A stretch of 64,000 bases of DNA from Candidatus Krumholzibacteriota bacterium (GTDB taxonomy: Bacteria > Krumholzibacteriota > Krumholzibacteriia > Krumholzibacteriales > Krumholzibacteriaceae), in contig JAFGEZ010000019.1 in NCBI GenBank assembly GCA_016931295.1, forward strand, positions 1 through 64,000, in the 5' to 3' direction. Position 1 is the stretch's first letter; each line of letters opens with the position of its first letter. Below are positions 1-8,310 of the stretch, piece by piece. The notes below the pieces were generated by a model. That model ran no database searches. It worked only from the letters and a program-made list of their open reading frames with translations, and was not told the DNA's origin. The position numbers and the translations under genes were made by a program.

Positions 1-1
1 C

Positions 2-145
2 GGCTGGGGGCTCGTCCGCGCCTCGAACACGCAGCCCGTCCTCGTCCTCCGCTTCGAGGCGAAGACGGAAAGGGAACTCGGGCGGATCAGGGGGGAGATC
101 GCCGACCTGCTCGGCGAATACGTCGACGTCCGGGAACTCCGCTGA
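2..145 (+). CDS. Phosphomannomutase/phosphoglucomutase, C-terminal fragment
   Basis: The window opens inside this gene; only the last 47 residues are present, ending at a TGA. The segment RASNTQPVLVLRFEA is the phosphate-binding C-terminal motif of the alpha-D-phosphohexomutase family (usual form R-x-S-N-T-x-P). The enzymes interconvert hexose 6-phosphate and hexose 1-phosphate in the cytoplasm. A mannose-1-phosphate guanylyltransferase starts 26 bases downstream, so supply of mannose 1-phosphate for GDP-mannose is the likely role. The sugar specificity cannot be read from this fragment; a phosphoglucomutase or phosphoglucosamine mutase remains possible. Confidence 0.8.
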   Translation, partial: GWGLVRASNTQPVLVLRFEAKTERELGRIRGEIADLLGEYVDVRELR

Positions 146-171
146 GTTTCCGGGAAAGTGAGCGGCTCATC

Positions 172-1239
172 GTGTACGCGGTCATCATCGCGGGCGGACG
201 CGGCACCCGGTTCTGGCCGGTCAGCCGAAGCAAAAAGCCCAAACAGTACCTCGACATCACGGGCGAGGGATCGATGATCTCCGTCACCCGGCGTCGGCTC
301 GCCTCACTCGCTTCTCCCGGCAAAACGTTCGTTCTCACCGTCGCCGACCAGGTGGATCTCGTCCAGGGCGAATGTCCCGACATCCCCGGGGAGAACATCT
401 TCGCCGAGCCGGCGGGACGGAACACGGCGCCCTCGCTCGCCGTCGCCGCGGCGATGGCCCGCCGCGGCGGAGACGAACCGATGCTCTGCTGCCCCGCGGA
501 CCATCTCATCGCCGACACCGGCGCATTCCACGGGATCGTCGCCGCGGCGGCCGCGGTCGCCGCTGAACGCGAGGCGCTCGTCACCTTCGGGATCGCCCCC
601 ACCTTCCCCGCCACGGGCTACGGCTACATCGAGGCGGGGCCGCTCGCGGGAGAGAAAGCGGGGCGGCTTTTCCACGAGGTAACCCGTTTCCACGAGAAGC
701 CCGACGCAGACCGGGCCCGCCGGTACGTCGAGCGGGGGGGGTTCTACTGGAACAGCGGGATCTTCTGCTGGAGACCGTCGATCTTCCTCTCCGCGTGGGA
801 ACGCCATCTCCCCGACGGGGTAGAACCCCTCGATCGCATCGCGGCCGCCCTCGGCACCGATGAGCTCGCCGAAACGGCGGCCGCCGAGTATCCTCGGATG
901 CCCGCCGTCTCCGTCGATTACGGGATACTCGAGAAGGCGGAGAACGTTCTCGTCTTTCCGGCCGATCTCGGCTGGAGCGACGTCGGTTCGTGGGACGCCC
1001 TCGCCGACGTTCTCGACCGGGACGGCGACGGCAACGCCGTCGCCGGAGGCTGCGCGGCGATCGACAGCCGGCGCTGCCTCTTTTTCAACCCCGGCGGTTT
1101 CACCGCCGCGGTGGGCGTGGACGACCTCGTCGTCGTCGTCGAGGGATCGACCGTCCTCGTCTGTCGGAAGGGGGACAGCCAGCGGGTCCGCGAGCTCATC
1201 GACGCCGTCGGAAAAGCGGGCCGGGACGATCTGCTCTAG
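172..1239 (+). CDS. manC: Mannose-1-phosphate guanylyltransferase
   Basis: Makes GDP-mannose from mannose 1-phosphate and GTP in the cytoplasm. The 355-residue protein has the nucleotidyltransferase signature GGRGTRFWPVSRSKKPKQY at residues 8-26, the FHEKP sugar-phosphate-binding motif at 173-177 and YWNSGIF at 192-198. Its length equals the catalytic domain alone; the C-terminal mannose-6-phosphate isomerase cupin of bifunctional ManC enzymes is absent. The start is a GTG, chosen because the glycine-rich loop begins at residue 8 as in the family. It follows the phosphohexomutase gene, which fits a two-step GDP-mannose pathway. Mannosyltransferase-like genes further along in the window are possible users of the product. 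Confidence 0.93.
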   Translation: MYAVIIAGGRGTRFWPVSRSKKPKQYLDITGEGSMISVTRRRLASLASPGKTFVLTVADQVDLVQGECPDIPGENIFAEPAGRNTAPSLAVAAAMARRGGDEPMLCCPADHLIADTGAFHGIVAAAAAVAAEREALVTFGIAPTFPATGYGYIEAGPLAGEKAGRLFHEVTRFHEKPDADRARRYVERGGFYWNSGIFCWRPSIFLSAWERHLPDGVEPLDRIAAALGTDELAETAAAEYPRMPAVSVDYGILEKAENVLVFPADLGWSDVGSWDALADVLDRDGDGNAVAGGCAAIDSRRCLFFNPGGFTAAVGVDDLVVVVEGSTVLVCRKGDSQRVRELIDAVGKAGRDDLL

Positions 1240-1263
1240 AACCACGGTCGCAAGGAGGTCACG

Positions 1264-2469
1264 ATGCGACGCGCCACAGCCATGACACTGATACTCGCCG
1301 CCGCCGCGCTGCTGACGGCGGGATGTTCCCGGAAGGAGAAGGATCTCGAGATCACCTCCGGGATCGCCGCGCGGGTCGGCGACGCCACGATCACCGACCG
1401 CGAGGTCGAACTCCGCCTCGACCGTCTCAATACCCAGCAGAAAAGCGAGTACGCCGGCAAGCTCGGCAGGGCGCGTTTCCTCGACATGATGATCGACGAA
1501 GAACTCATCTACGAGCAGGCGAAGAAGGAGCAGCTTCACCGCGATCCCGAGATACGGCTGCAGATCGCCCTCTCGGAAAAGGCGATCCTTCTCGCCGAGT
1601 ACTACCAGCGCGTCATCCGGCCGCGTATCGAGGTGACAGACGAGGAGATCGAGGCCTACTACCGGGACAACGTCGAGGAATTCACCACGCGCACCCTCAT
1701 GCGGGCGCAGCATCTCTTCACGAAGGATCGCGCCAAGGCCGACGAGTGGGTGCGCAGGCTCCGCAACGGCGAGGACTTCGCGAAGATCGCGAGCCAGGAA
1801 TCGGAGGACGAGACGACGTCGCTCGTCAACGGCAACCTCGGGTACTTCAATCCCGGCGGATACGTCAAGTCGATCGGCTACTCGGACCGATGGTCGGCGG
1901 CGGTCGAACAGCTCGAGGCGGGGGACGTCAGCGGCGTCATCCCCTTCGAGAAGGGCTTCTCGATCGTCAAGGTCAACGAGAAGACTCCCGCGAGGGTCCA
2001 GGATCTCTCCGAGGTGCGCAAGCAGATCATCGAGACGCTCCAGGACCGCAAGGGGAGGGCGCAGTTCTATCACGCCCTCGAGGAGCTCAGGAAATCCACC
2101 CGGATCGTCAACTACGCCCGCGAGGAGTACGTGAAGACCCTGCGCAGCGCCCGCGAGCTCTGGGAGGCGGCGCAGCTCGAGAACGATACGGTGCGACGTA
2201 TCCAGTTCTACCGCGACATCGTCAACGCCTATCCCCAGGATCCTTACGCCCCGCAGGCGCTCTTCATGATCGGCTTCACCTACGCCGAGGAGCTCAGCGA
2301 CCACGTGAACGCCCGCAAGAGCCTCGACGAACTGATCAGGAACTACCCCGACGCGGATGTCGTCGAGTCGGCCCGCTGGCTCATCGACAATCTGCAGAAG
2401 CCCCACCCGAAGTTCCAGTCGGTCGACGAGATGCGCGACGCGATGGAGAACGGGCAGGAGAAGGAGTAG
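1264..2469 (+). CDS. Parvulin-type peptidyl-prolyl isomerase lipoprotein with TPR tail
   Basis: A 401-residue protein with a lipoprotein signal (basic N-terminus, hydrophobic stretch, lipobox LTAGC with Cys21; Ser follows, which suits outer-membrane sorting). Residues about 30-130 look like the SurA/PrsA N-terminal chaperone region and about 140-245 like a parvulin rotamase domain (QHLFTKDRAKADEWVRRLRNG, then GNLGYFNPGGY). The last 110 residues contain a TPR-like unit (YPQDPYAPQALFMIGFTYAEE, then NYPDADVVESARWLIDNL) of the kind seen in BamD/YbgF. The inferred role is folding of exported proteins. Start at ATG with AAGGAGG seven bases upstream. It is followed closely by the DUF151 gene. Confidence 0.85.
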   Translation: MRRATAMTLILAAAALLTAGCSRKEKDLEITSGIAARVGDATITDREVELRLDRLNTQQKSEYAGKLGRARFLDMMIDEELIYEQAKKEQLHRDPEIRLQIALSEKAILLAEYYQRVIRPRIEVTDEEIEAYYRDNVEEFTTRTLMRAQHLFTKDRAKADEWVRRLRNGEDFAKIASQESEDETTSLVNGNLGYFNPGGYVKSIGYSDRWSAAVEQLEAGDVSGVIPFEKGFSIVKVNEKTPARVQDLSEVRKQIIETLQDRKGRAQFYHALEELRKSTRIVNYAREEYVKTLRSARELWEAAQLENDTVRRIQFYRDIVNAYPQDPYAPQALFMIGFTYAEELSDHVNARKSLDELIRNYPDADVVESARWLIDNLQKPHPKFQSVDEMRDAMENGQEKE

Positions 2470-2478
2470 CGACGAGCC

Positions 2479-2943
2479 ATGGCCGTCCGTGAAGCGAAAG
2501 TCGGCGGTGTCGCCTGGGACCGGGAACGCGAACATCCCGTGATCCTGCTCGGCGCCGGGGAGGACGACGAGGTCCTTCCCATCTGGGTCGGTCGCCCCGA
2601 GGGGTCGTCGATCGCCGCCGTGCTCGCCGGGCGCTCCTTCGAGCGCCCGATGACACACGACCTGATGCGGATCATCGTCGACGTTCTCGATGCGGCCGTC
2701 GACCGCATAGAGATCACCGGCATCCACGAGGACACCTACTTCGCCCGCATCGTGCTCAGACGCGGGGAGGAGGAGTACTACCTCGACGCCCGTCCGAGCG
2801 ATTCGATCGCGCTCGCGCTCAGGGCCGGGGCCCCGATATTCGTCGACGAGGAGCTCTGGTCCGCCTGCAAGCGGCCGATCGCGATCGAGTCGGGCGCGGA
2901 CGCGCCCGAGACCGAACGCGGACCGGGACGGTTCGAGTGGTGA
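2479..2943 (+). CDS. Bifunctional nuclease family protein (DUF151)
   Basis: A 154-residue protein that matches the DUF151/BFN domain along its length: LPIWVGRPEGSSIAAVLAG near residue 35, a conserved TYFARIVL segment, and DARPSDSIALALRAGAPIFV near 100-118. Family members have been described as having DNase and RNase activity in plants, and the domain occurs next to very different genes in bacteria, so the cellular role is open. It lies nine bases after the PPIase gene and ten before the carbonic anhydrase gene, so the three are probably co-transcribed. The family assignment is secure; the activity is not shown by the sequence. Confidence 0.88.
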   Translation: MAVREAKVGGVAWDREREHPVILLGAGEDDEVLPIWVGRPEGSSIAAVLAGRSFERPMTHDLMRIIVDVLDAAVDRIEITGIHEDTYFARIVLRRGEEEYYLDARPSDSIALALRAGAPIFVDEELWSACKRPIAIESGADAPETERGPGRFEW

Positions 2944-2953
2944 GGAGACGGCG

Positions 2954-3493
2954 ATGATCGGCGAATTCGAGGGAAGGAAGCCGACGATCGGCAGGGACGT
3001 CTACATCGCCCCCGGAGCGACGGTGATCGGCGACGTCGTCCTCGGCGACGGCGCGAGCGTCTGGCACGGCGCAGTCGTCCGCGGGGATTGCTGGCGCATC
3101 CGTATCGGCGCGCTCGCCAACATCCAGGACGGCTGCGTCCTCCACGTCACCACGGGGGGGCCGCCGCTGGTCGTCGGCGACCGGGTCACCGTCGGGCACC
3201 GGGCGGTTTTGCACTCGTGCGAGATCGGCGACGACTGCCTCGTCGGCATGGGGGCGATCCTTCTCGACGGAGTCGCCGTCGGCGAGGGAAGCATCGTCGC
3301 CGCCGGATGCGTCCTCCTCGAGGAAACCGTCGTCCCGCCGCGCTCCCTCGTCGCGGGGATCCCGGGCACGGTGAAAAAGACGCTGGATGAGAAGACAATC
3401 GAGGCGCTCCGCGGACAGGCCGACGAGTACCACCGTCTCGCGCGCGCCTACCTCGGGCTCGGCGAGTTTCCCCTGCCGGAGGAGACGGTATGA
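2954..3493 (+). CDS. Gamma-carbonic anhydrase family protein
   Basis: A 179-residue left-handed beta-helix protein built of hexapeptide repeats (for example VIGDVVLGDGASVWHGAVVRGD). Three histidines sit where gamma-class carbonic anhydrases bind zinc: His64 in NIQDGCVLHV, and His82 and His87 in VGHRAVLHSCEIGD. It therefore resembles the YrdA/PaaY/CaiE group, which hydrates CO2 or acts on a related substrate. The C-terminus has the usual helix (DEYHRLARAYL). The ATG start is followed immediately by family sequence. Its stop overlaps the start of the next gene in an ATGA, which suggests translational coupling. Confidence 0.9.
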   Translation: MIGEFEGRKPTIGRDVYIAPGATVIGDVVLGDGASVWHGAVVRGDCWRIRIGALANIQDGCVLHVTTGGPPLVVGDRVTVGHRAVLHSCEIGDDCLVGMGAILLDGVAVGEGSIVAAGCVLLEETVVPPRSLVAGIPGTVKKTLDEKTIEALRGQADEYHRLARAYLGLGEFPLPEETV

Positions 3494-5133
3494 GACGGGT
3501 TGCGGCGATCCTTTTTTCCGCCGTCTTCCTCGCCGGCTGCGCGACCCTTCCCCCGAAGGCGTCCGAGGAGCCGCTGACCGGAACCGAGATCCTCGCCTCG
3601 CTCCGCGCCGCCGAGGCGGCCGGCGATTTGAACGAGGTCCGTCTCGCGGGAATGCGCTTTCTCGGGCGGCGTTCCGACGATGCGATCGCGGACGAGGTGC
3701 GGCTCCTCGTCGCCGCCGCCGACACCGAGCTCGGATTCTACGGCGATGCGTCGGATCTCCTCCAGCCGATCGTTTTCGCCGGACGGGGGGACGCGAACGA
3801 GGGCCGCGCGCTCGCCCTTCTCGCGAGGGTTCATGCCGCCGACGGGGATTTCGAGGCGGCGGCGGGGCATCTTCTCCGGGCGCTCTCGACGCCGATCGAC
3901 GGAACGGCCAGGGCGGCCGCCGAGGCCTCCCTCGCCGGGGCGGCGGCACTCGTCGACGCGGAGGCGCTCGACCGCCTGACCCAAACGCACGCCGGCAGGC
4001 CGGGGCTCGAAACGCTCACGCGGGAGCGCCTCTCGCGGGCCTACGCGGCGGGGGATTCGGCCGCGGTCCGCTCGCTGGGCGAGGTCCTCGAGACGAGCGA
4101 TGAGACCGGGCCGGCGGGATCCGTCCTCCGGATCGGCCTGATCTGCCCGCTCGCGGGGCGGTACGCGCCGCTCGGAGAGGCCTTTCTCCACGGAGCGGCG
4201 ATCGCGGCGGGCGAACTCCGTCGCCGCGGCCTGACCGGGATCGAGCTCGTCGCGGCGGACACGCGCGGCGATCCGCTGTCCGCCTATCGCGCCGTCCGGC
4301 GCCTCGTCGAGGAGGAATCGGTGATCGCAGTCATCGGCGGTGTCCTCTCCTCGTCGACGATCGCCGCCGCCCAGGCGGCGCAGTGCGCCGGCGCCGTCCT
4401 CTTCTCGCCCGTCGCGACGGCGCGGGGGATCGGATCCATCGGCGAGTGGATCTTCCAGGCGTCGGGTGGCGAGGAGATCGAGGAAACGGCCGTCGCCCGC
4501 CTCGCCTGCGGGACGCTCGACGCGAGGCGCGTGGCATTCATCGCCGCAGACAACGAGCGCTCGCGGCGCGCCGCGGTGCTCTTCCGCGCCGAGGTGGAGC
4601 GGGCGGGAGGCGAGCTCGTCGCCGTCGTCCTCTACGACGAGGGCTCATCGGACTTCCGCGAGCCGATCGAGGCCGTCCGGCGGGCGGCGCCCGAGGCCCT
4701 CTTCCTGGCGTCCGAGACCGAGGACCTCTTCCTGCTGCTGCCGCAGTTCTCCTTCTACGAGTTCGGCGTGCAGCTGCTCGGCACGAGCGCGTGGAATTCC
4801 CGGCGCCTCCTCCGCATGGCCGCCAAGGACATGGAGGGAGCGATCTTCCCCGTCGAGACGGCGGGCGTCGACGAGGCGGAACGGTTCCGCGTCGCCGTCG
4901 AGCTCCTCGACAGGCCCGACATCGAGAGCAATCCCTTCACCGTCGGGGGATACGTGGGCGTCGAAACGATCGTCGACGCCGCCGTCGCAGCCGGCCGTGG
5001 CGGCGAGTCGCTCAGGCGCGAGATGGAGCGCGCGCTGGAACACCGCCTCCATCCCTACCTCGAGCTCGCCTCGAAACGAGGCGTGGCCTTTCGCACGGTC
5101 CGCGACGAACACGTCGTCGAGTTCCGCCCCTAG
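3490..5133 (+). CDS. Receptor-family ligand-binding lipoprotein (LppC/Leu-binding-protein-like)
   Basis: A 547-residue lipoprotein with lipobox FLAGC (Cys17, followed by Ala). Residues about 30-205 are alanine-rich, helical and TPR-like. From about 215 (LRIGLICPLAGRYAPLGEAF) the protein is a type-1 periplasmic binding domain of the Peripla_BP_6/ANF-receptor family, with the expected VIAVIGGVLSSSTIAAAQAAQ and FTVGGYVGVETIVDA segments. A helical N-half plus this domain in a lipoprotein is the layout of LpoA/LppC penicillin-binding-protein activators, but branched-chain amino acid-type binding proteins share the fold. No ABC transporter genes lie beside it, which favours the envelope role. It converges on the minus-strand TonB gene, sharing CTAG at the stops. 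Confidence 0.78.
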   Translation: MRRVAAILFSAVFLAGCATLPPKASEEPLTGTEILASLRAAEAAGDLNEVRLAGMRFLGRRSDDAIADEVRLLVAAADTELGFYGDASDLLQPIVFAGRGDANEGRALALLARVHAADGDFEAAAGHLLRALSTPIDGTARAAAEASLAGAAALVDAEALDRLTQTHAGRPGLETLTRERLSRAYAAGDSAAVRSLGEVLETSDETGPAGSVLRIGLICPLAGRYAPLGEAFLHGAAIAAGELRRRGLTGIELVAADTRGDPLSAYRAVRRLVEEESVIAVIGGVLSSSTIAAAQAAQCAGAVLFSPVATARGIGSIGEWIFQASGGEEIEETAVARLACGTLDARRVAFIAADNERSRRAAVLFRAEVERAGGELVAVVLYDEGSSDFREPIEAVRRAAPEALFLASETEDLFLLLPQFSFYEFGVQLLGTSAWNSRRLLRMAAKDMEGAIFPVETAGVDEAERFRVAVELLDRPDIESNPFTVGGYVGVETIVDAAVAAGRGGESLRREMERALEHRLHPYLELASKRGVAFRTVRDEHVVEFRP

Positions 5134-5801
5134 GACCCGTACTTGAAATTCACGAGGAAACTGATCCAGAAGGGGACGGGCCGGCCGTTCTCCGATACCG
5201 GCCTGAAGAGGAACTGCCGCACGGCCGCCAGCGCCGATTCCTCGAAACTCACGTCGCCCCAGGCGCTCCGCACGTACGCCTCGCTCACGAGGCCGTCGAC
5301 GTCGACGTAGACCTCGACGACGACGTAGCCTTCTTCCCCCCTCGAGAGCGGACCGGGGGGATAGACGGGGCGGACCATCTTGAGGATGACGTAGTCCTCG
5401 CGGTAGGGCACGTCGGCGCGCGACCGGTAGGAGCGGACCCGGTCGATGCCGTCGATGTCGTCGATGGCGAGCTCGTCGGGATTTTCCGGCGCGACGGATC
5501 GTTCCCTCTTTGCATCGTCGTTTGTTTCCGGGTCCTCGGGCTCGTTCTCGATGACGATGCGCTCGACCTGGCGCTCGTGGAGCTCCTCGCGCGTCGTTTC
5601 CCGCAACAGGCTCTGCTCGTCGATGATCGTGATGACGGCAACGTCGTTGGCCGGACCCTCGTAACCGACCTGCATGATCCGTTCGACGACGCGCAGCCGC
5701 TCGACGGTGACGAGGAGGATGACGATGACGAGGAGGGAGACGGGGACGAGCAGCACCAGCCGGCGGTTCATCCTGCGGTCGTACTCTCTGATCCTGGCCA
5801 T
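5130..5801 (-). CDS. TonB family energy-transducer-like protein
   Basis: A 223-residue bitopic protein: a short basic N-terminus, one membrane helix (RRLVLLVPVSLLVIVILLV), an acidic linker rather than the proline-rich one of classical TonB, and a C-terminal TonB domain (EGYVVVEVYVDVDGLVSEA, then FEESALAAVRQFLFRPV). TonB domains couple inner-membrane energy to outer-membrane receptors, but such standalone proteins also act as periplasmic adaptors. Start at the ATG giving MARIREYD, preceded by GGGGGAG six bases upstream; an upstream TTG would extend it by 15 residues without support. It is co-directional with the amidase gene 54 bases upstream. No ExbB/ExbD genes are in the window. Confidence 0.85.
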   Translation of the reverse strand: MARIREYDRRMNRRLVLLVPVSLLVIVILLVTVERLRVVERIMQVGYEGPANDVAVITIIDEQSLLRETTREELHERQVERIVIENEPEDPETNDDAKRERSVAPENPDELAIDDIDGIDRVRSYRSRADVPYREDYVILKMVRPVYPPGPLSRGEEGYVVVEVYVDVDGLVSEAYVRSAWGDVSFEESALAAVRQFLFRPVSENGRPVPFWISFLVNFKYGS

Positions 5802-5816
5802 ATCGCTCCCCCGGCT

Positions 5817-5846
5817 AATATGCCGCCCGAAGCGGAAGGATGTCAA
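5817..5846 (-). promoter_or_regulatory. Possible internal promoter for the TonB-like gene
   Basis: Reading the minus strand, TTGACA (5846-5841) is followed after 18 bases by CATATT (5822-5817, four of six matches to TATAAT). The -35 is perfect, but the implied transcription start near 5810 would fall inside the ribosome-binding site, leaving almost no leader. This is a weak call. Confidence 0.25.
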
Positions 5847-5855
5847 GCCGGGTCG

Positions 5856-8111
5856 CTACGGCCGCCGTTCGATCCGAAGCGTGTCGACGGGGGAGACGTC
5901 GGCGTCGAAGAAAAGCGCCGTCTCCCGCCCGTCTGGCCAGGCGCAGCCGAGGACATGTCGCCCCGGCGTCACGCAGGTGAAACGGACGACTCCCGTTTCG
6001 TCGGTCTCGAGCGAAACCGTTCCGTCGAGGCAGACGAGGGCGCCGGCGACCGGGAGACCGCCGTCCGTCGCCACGACCGGTCGCTGTGCCGTTCGTTCGT
6101 CGCCGAAGAAGGCGACGAGGGCGGCGAAGAGGCGCTCCGCCTCGATCGCGGGCCGGGCGTGATGGGAGAAGAGTCTCTCCGCGTCGCCCTCGACGGGGCC
6201 GCTCCTCGCCACGCAGGCGGGGCAGTTCGTCTGCTGCAGGAAGGGGTCGGTTGCCTCGCCGACGGCCGTCTCGCGGCAGGGGGGCAGACCGGCGAGCGCG
6301 TCGGCCAGCAGGCGGGCGAGGGCGGCCCCTCGCAGGCTGCCCGGGTAGTGCCGGACGACGCAGGCGTCGTTGCCCGAGGCGCGTCCGATGCGAAGCGCCG
6401 CGTCCACGCCGGCCGCGTTCACGCGCGCGACGCGATCGTGCGGCGAGAGGGTTTCCTCGCCGCGGCGGACGAGCAAAACCCGCGCGCCGGAGGCCTCGAG
6501 CATCGTCGCGAGCCGCCGCGCCGTCTCGATGTTGACGTCGGCTCCGCGGAGACGCCCGTCGCCGAGGCCGTCAAGGTCGGCGCCGCCGCCCGCCGCGTCG
6601 ACGGCGACGGCACGCCCGAGGAGACATCCGCCGAAAAGGGGCTCGAGGCGGAGCAGGACGCCGATCGTGTCGCCGGGCGCCTCGATCCGTTCGGGAAGGT
6701 ATCCCCGCGCCGAGACGAGAACGAAGCCGCCGCCGACGGGGAGGGAGAGCCTGCCGGCCCGGTCGCCGGTCGACGAGACGCCGGGGAGGCCGGCGGCGAC
6801 GGGAAAGGGCACCGGGTCGCCGCTGCGGGCGTCGAGGACGAGCGCCGGCGTGCCGCCGTCGCTTTTCCCGAAGCGCAGCGTGTCCCGCCGCGACGCCGCG
6901 GAAACGACGAAAGGACCGTCGGCGTCGGGCACGATCATCTCGATCCGCCCGGCACGGCTGCGTCTTTCGACGAGCGCGCCGCCGGGAAGCGTCGTCGTGA
7001 CAAGCGTCCCGTCGGCAACCGCCCGGCCCTCGGCGTCGAGGACGGCGACGCCGATCCGCCAGCGGCCGTTTCGTTCCCGCTCCGCGGGAAGGGGGAGCAG
7101 GTGGACGGCCGGGCGCGCGAGGAGGAGGGTGGCGGGCGCGCTCGCCACCGTCGCGCCGCGGGCGCTGCGGATCGAGCCCTGCACCCTCATCGGTTCGTTC
7201 GGGGCCGAGGCGGGGATCGTCCAGCGGATCGACCCTCCGTCGAAGACGGCCGGAACGGTGCGATCGTCGACACGCACCGTGGCGCTCGACGGATCGAGCG
7301 GGATCCCCGCGGCGGGCACGGCCCGGAAGAAAACCTCGGCGGGGGCGGAGAGCGTGTCGGTCGCGGGAAGGAGCCGTTCGACCGTCGGGACGCCGCGGGA
7401 GAAGTAGCCGACGAGACCGAGGAAGAGCGCCTCAGCCTCGAGCCGCTGCTTCTCGGCGAGCCGCAGGCGATCCTCGACGGCGGGATTGGAGAGGTAGCTC
7501 GCCTCGGTGAGGATCGCCGCGCCCGCGACGGAGCGGCGGAGGACGAAGTAGTTGCCCGGCCGGATCTCTCCCGAGGGGATGCCGAGGTTCCGGGCGAGGT
7601 GGAGGAGGACGTCGCGTCCCAGCTCGAGCGAGGCTCCGGGGTCGTCGCCCCGGTAGTAGACCTCGATGCCGTTCCGTCCGCGGTCGCGCGCGAAAGAGGC
7701 GTTGTGGTGGATGGAGAGGAAGACCTCGGGGAGGAAGGCGTTCGCCTCCTCGATCCGCGCGGCGAGGTCGTCGCGAACCTCCGTCCCGTCTTCCGGAAGG
7801 AAATCCCGATCGGTGGTCCGGGTCAGGCGGACGTCGGCTCCCGCGTCGTCGAGCATGCCCCAGAGGTGGAGCGCGACGCCGAGGTTGACCTCGGCCTCGG
7901 CGAGACCCCCGCCGCCGCGGGCGCCGTCGAACTCGCCGCCGTGCCCCGGATCGACGACGATCCGCCTGCCGGCGAGAACGCCGCGATCGAACGCGGCGGG
8001 CTCCTCGGACAATCGCTCGTAGAGTCGGTCGTAGCCGTCGCCGCCGCCGCAGCCGACGACCGCGGCGAGGGCGAGGACCGCCAGCGTACCGAGCCGCCTT
8101 CCCTGTCTCAT
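5856..8111 (-). CDS. N-acetylmuramoyl-L-alanine amidase lipoprotein with a second, degenerate amidase domain
   Basis: A 751-residue lipoprotein (lipobox AVVGC, Cys21). Residues about 48-238 are an Amidase_3 domain with the zinc and catalytic residues in place: His57 in VDPGHGGEF, Glu74 in AEAEVNL, His135 in FLSIHHNAS and Glu203 in LTEASYLSN. It should cleave the lactyl amide between MurNAc and the stem peptide in the periplasm. About 250-490 are beta-rich Ig-like or carboxypeptidase-regulatory-like segments. About 498-670 looks like a second amidase fold that has lost its metal ligands. A last beta domain ends the protein. The ATG start has AAAGGAG upstream and lies below a predicted promoter; an ORF extension to 8171 would begin above that promoter. 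Confidence 0.87.
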   Translation of the reverse strand: MRQGRRLGTLAVLALAAVVGCGGGDGYDRLYERLSEEPAAFDRGVLAGRRIVVDPGHGGEFDGARGGGGLAEAEVNLGVALHLWGMLDDAGADVRLTRTTDRDFLPEDGTEVRDDLAARIEEANAFLPEVFLSIHHNASFARDRGRNGIEVYYRGDDPGASLELGRDVLLHLARNLGIPSGEIRPGNYFVLRRSVAGAAILTEASYLSNPAVEDRLRLAEKQRLEAEALFLGLVGYFSRGVPTVERLLPATDTLSAPAEVFFRAVPAAGIPLDPSSATVRVDDRTVPAVFDGGSIRWTIPASAPNEPMRVQGSIRSARGATVASAPATLLLARPAVHLLPLPAERERNGRWRIGVAVLDAEGRAVADGTLVTTTLPGGALVERRSRAGRIEMIVPDADGPFVVSAASRRDTLRFGKSDGGTPALVLDARSGDPVPFPVAAGLPGVSSTGDRAGRLSLPVGGGFVLVSARGYLPERIEAPGDTIGVLLRLEPLFGGCLLGRAVAVDAAGGGADLDGLGDGRLRGADVNIETARRLATMLEASGARVLLVRRGEETLSPHDRVARVNAAGVDAALRIGRASGNDACVVRHYPGSLRGAALARLLADALAGLPPCRETAVGEATDPFLQQTNCPACVARSGPVEGDAERLFSHHARPAIEAERLFAALVAFFGDERTAQRPVVATDGGLPVAGALVCLDGTVSLETDETGVVRFTCVTPGRHVLGCAWPDGRETALFFDADVSPVDTLRIERRP

Positions 8112-8141
8112 CGCACGCTCCTTTCCCGGTTCCGTCCCCAT

Positions 8142-8171
8142 CCTATAGCAGACGGGCCGCCGCTCCGGCAA
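8142..8171 (-). promoter_or_regulatory. Predicted promoter of the amidase-tonB unit
   Basis: On the minus strand TTGCCG (8171-8166) and TATAGG (8147-8142) are separated by 18 bases, each with four of six consensus matches. The predicted transcription start near 8135 lies about 25 bases upstream of the ATG at 8111, leaving room for its AAAGGAG ribosome-binding site. This supports 8111 as the amidase start. Confidence 0.5.
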
Positions 8172-8240
8172 GGAGCGATTTCGCAGGCGGGTTCCTCGAA
8201 ACGGCTTCAGGTGGCGGGGGGCAATATGTTGTGAAAGTTA

Positions 8241-8269
8241 TTGACCGGACACACTACATATGGTAGAAA
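8241..8269 (+). promoter_or_regulatory. Predicted promoter of selA
   Basis: TTGACC (8241-8246) and TAGAAA (8264-8269) are separated by 17 bases. The stretch around 8221-8270 is clearly more AT-rich than the surrounding genes. A transcript from here would begin near 8276, downstream of the first in-frame ATG of the selA reading frame at 8260, which points to a start at 8311 or 8320 instead. Confidence 0.4.
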
Positions 8270-8310
8270 TCGTCGAAATCAACGACGTGAGGAAACCCCC
8301 GGATACGGAT

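Noticed and set aside
4383-8234. A 1283-codon plus-strand frame crossing the tonB and amidase genes
   Set aside because: It overlaps two minus-strand genes with clear motifs, and its translation is Arg/Pro-rich shadow sequence.
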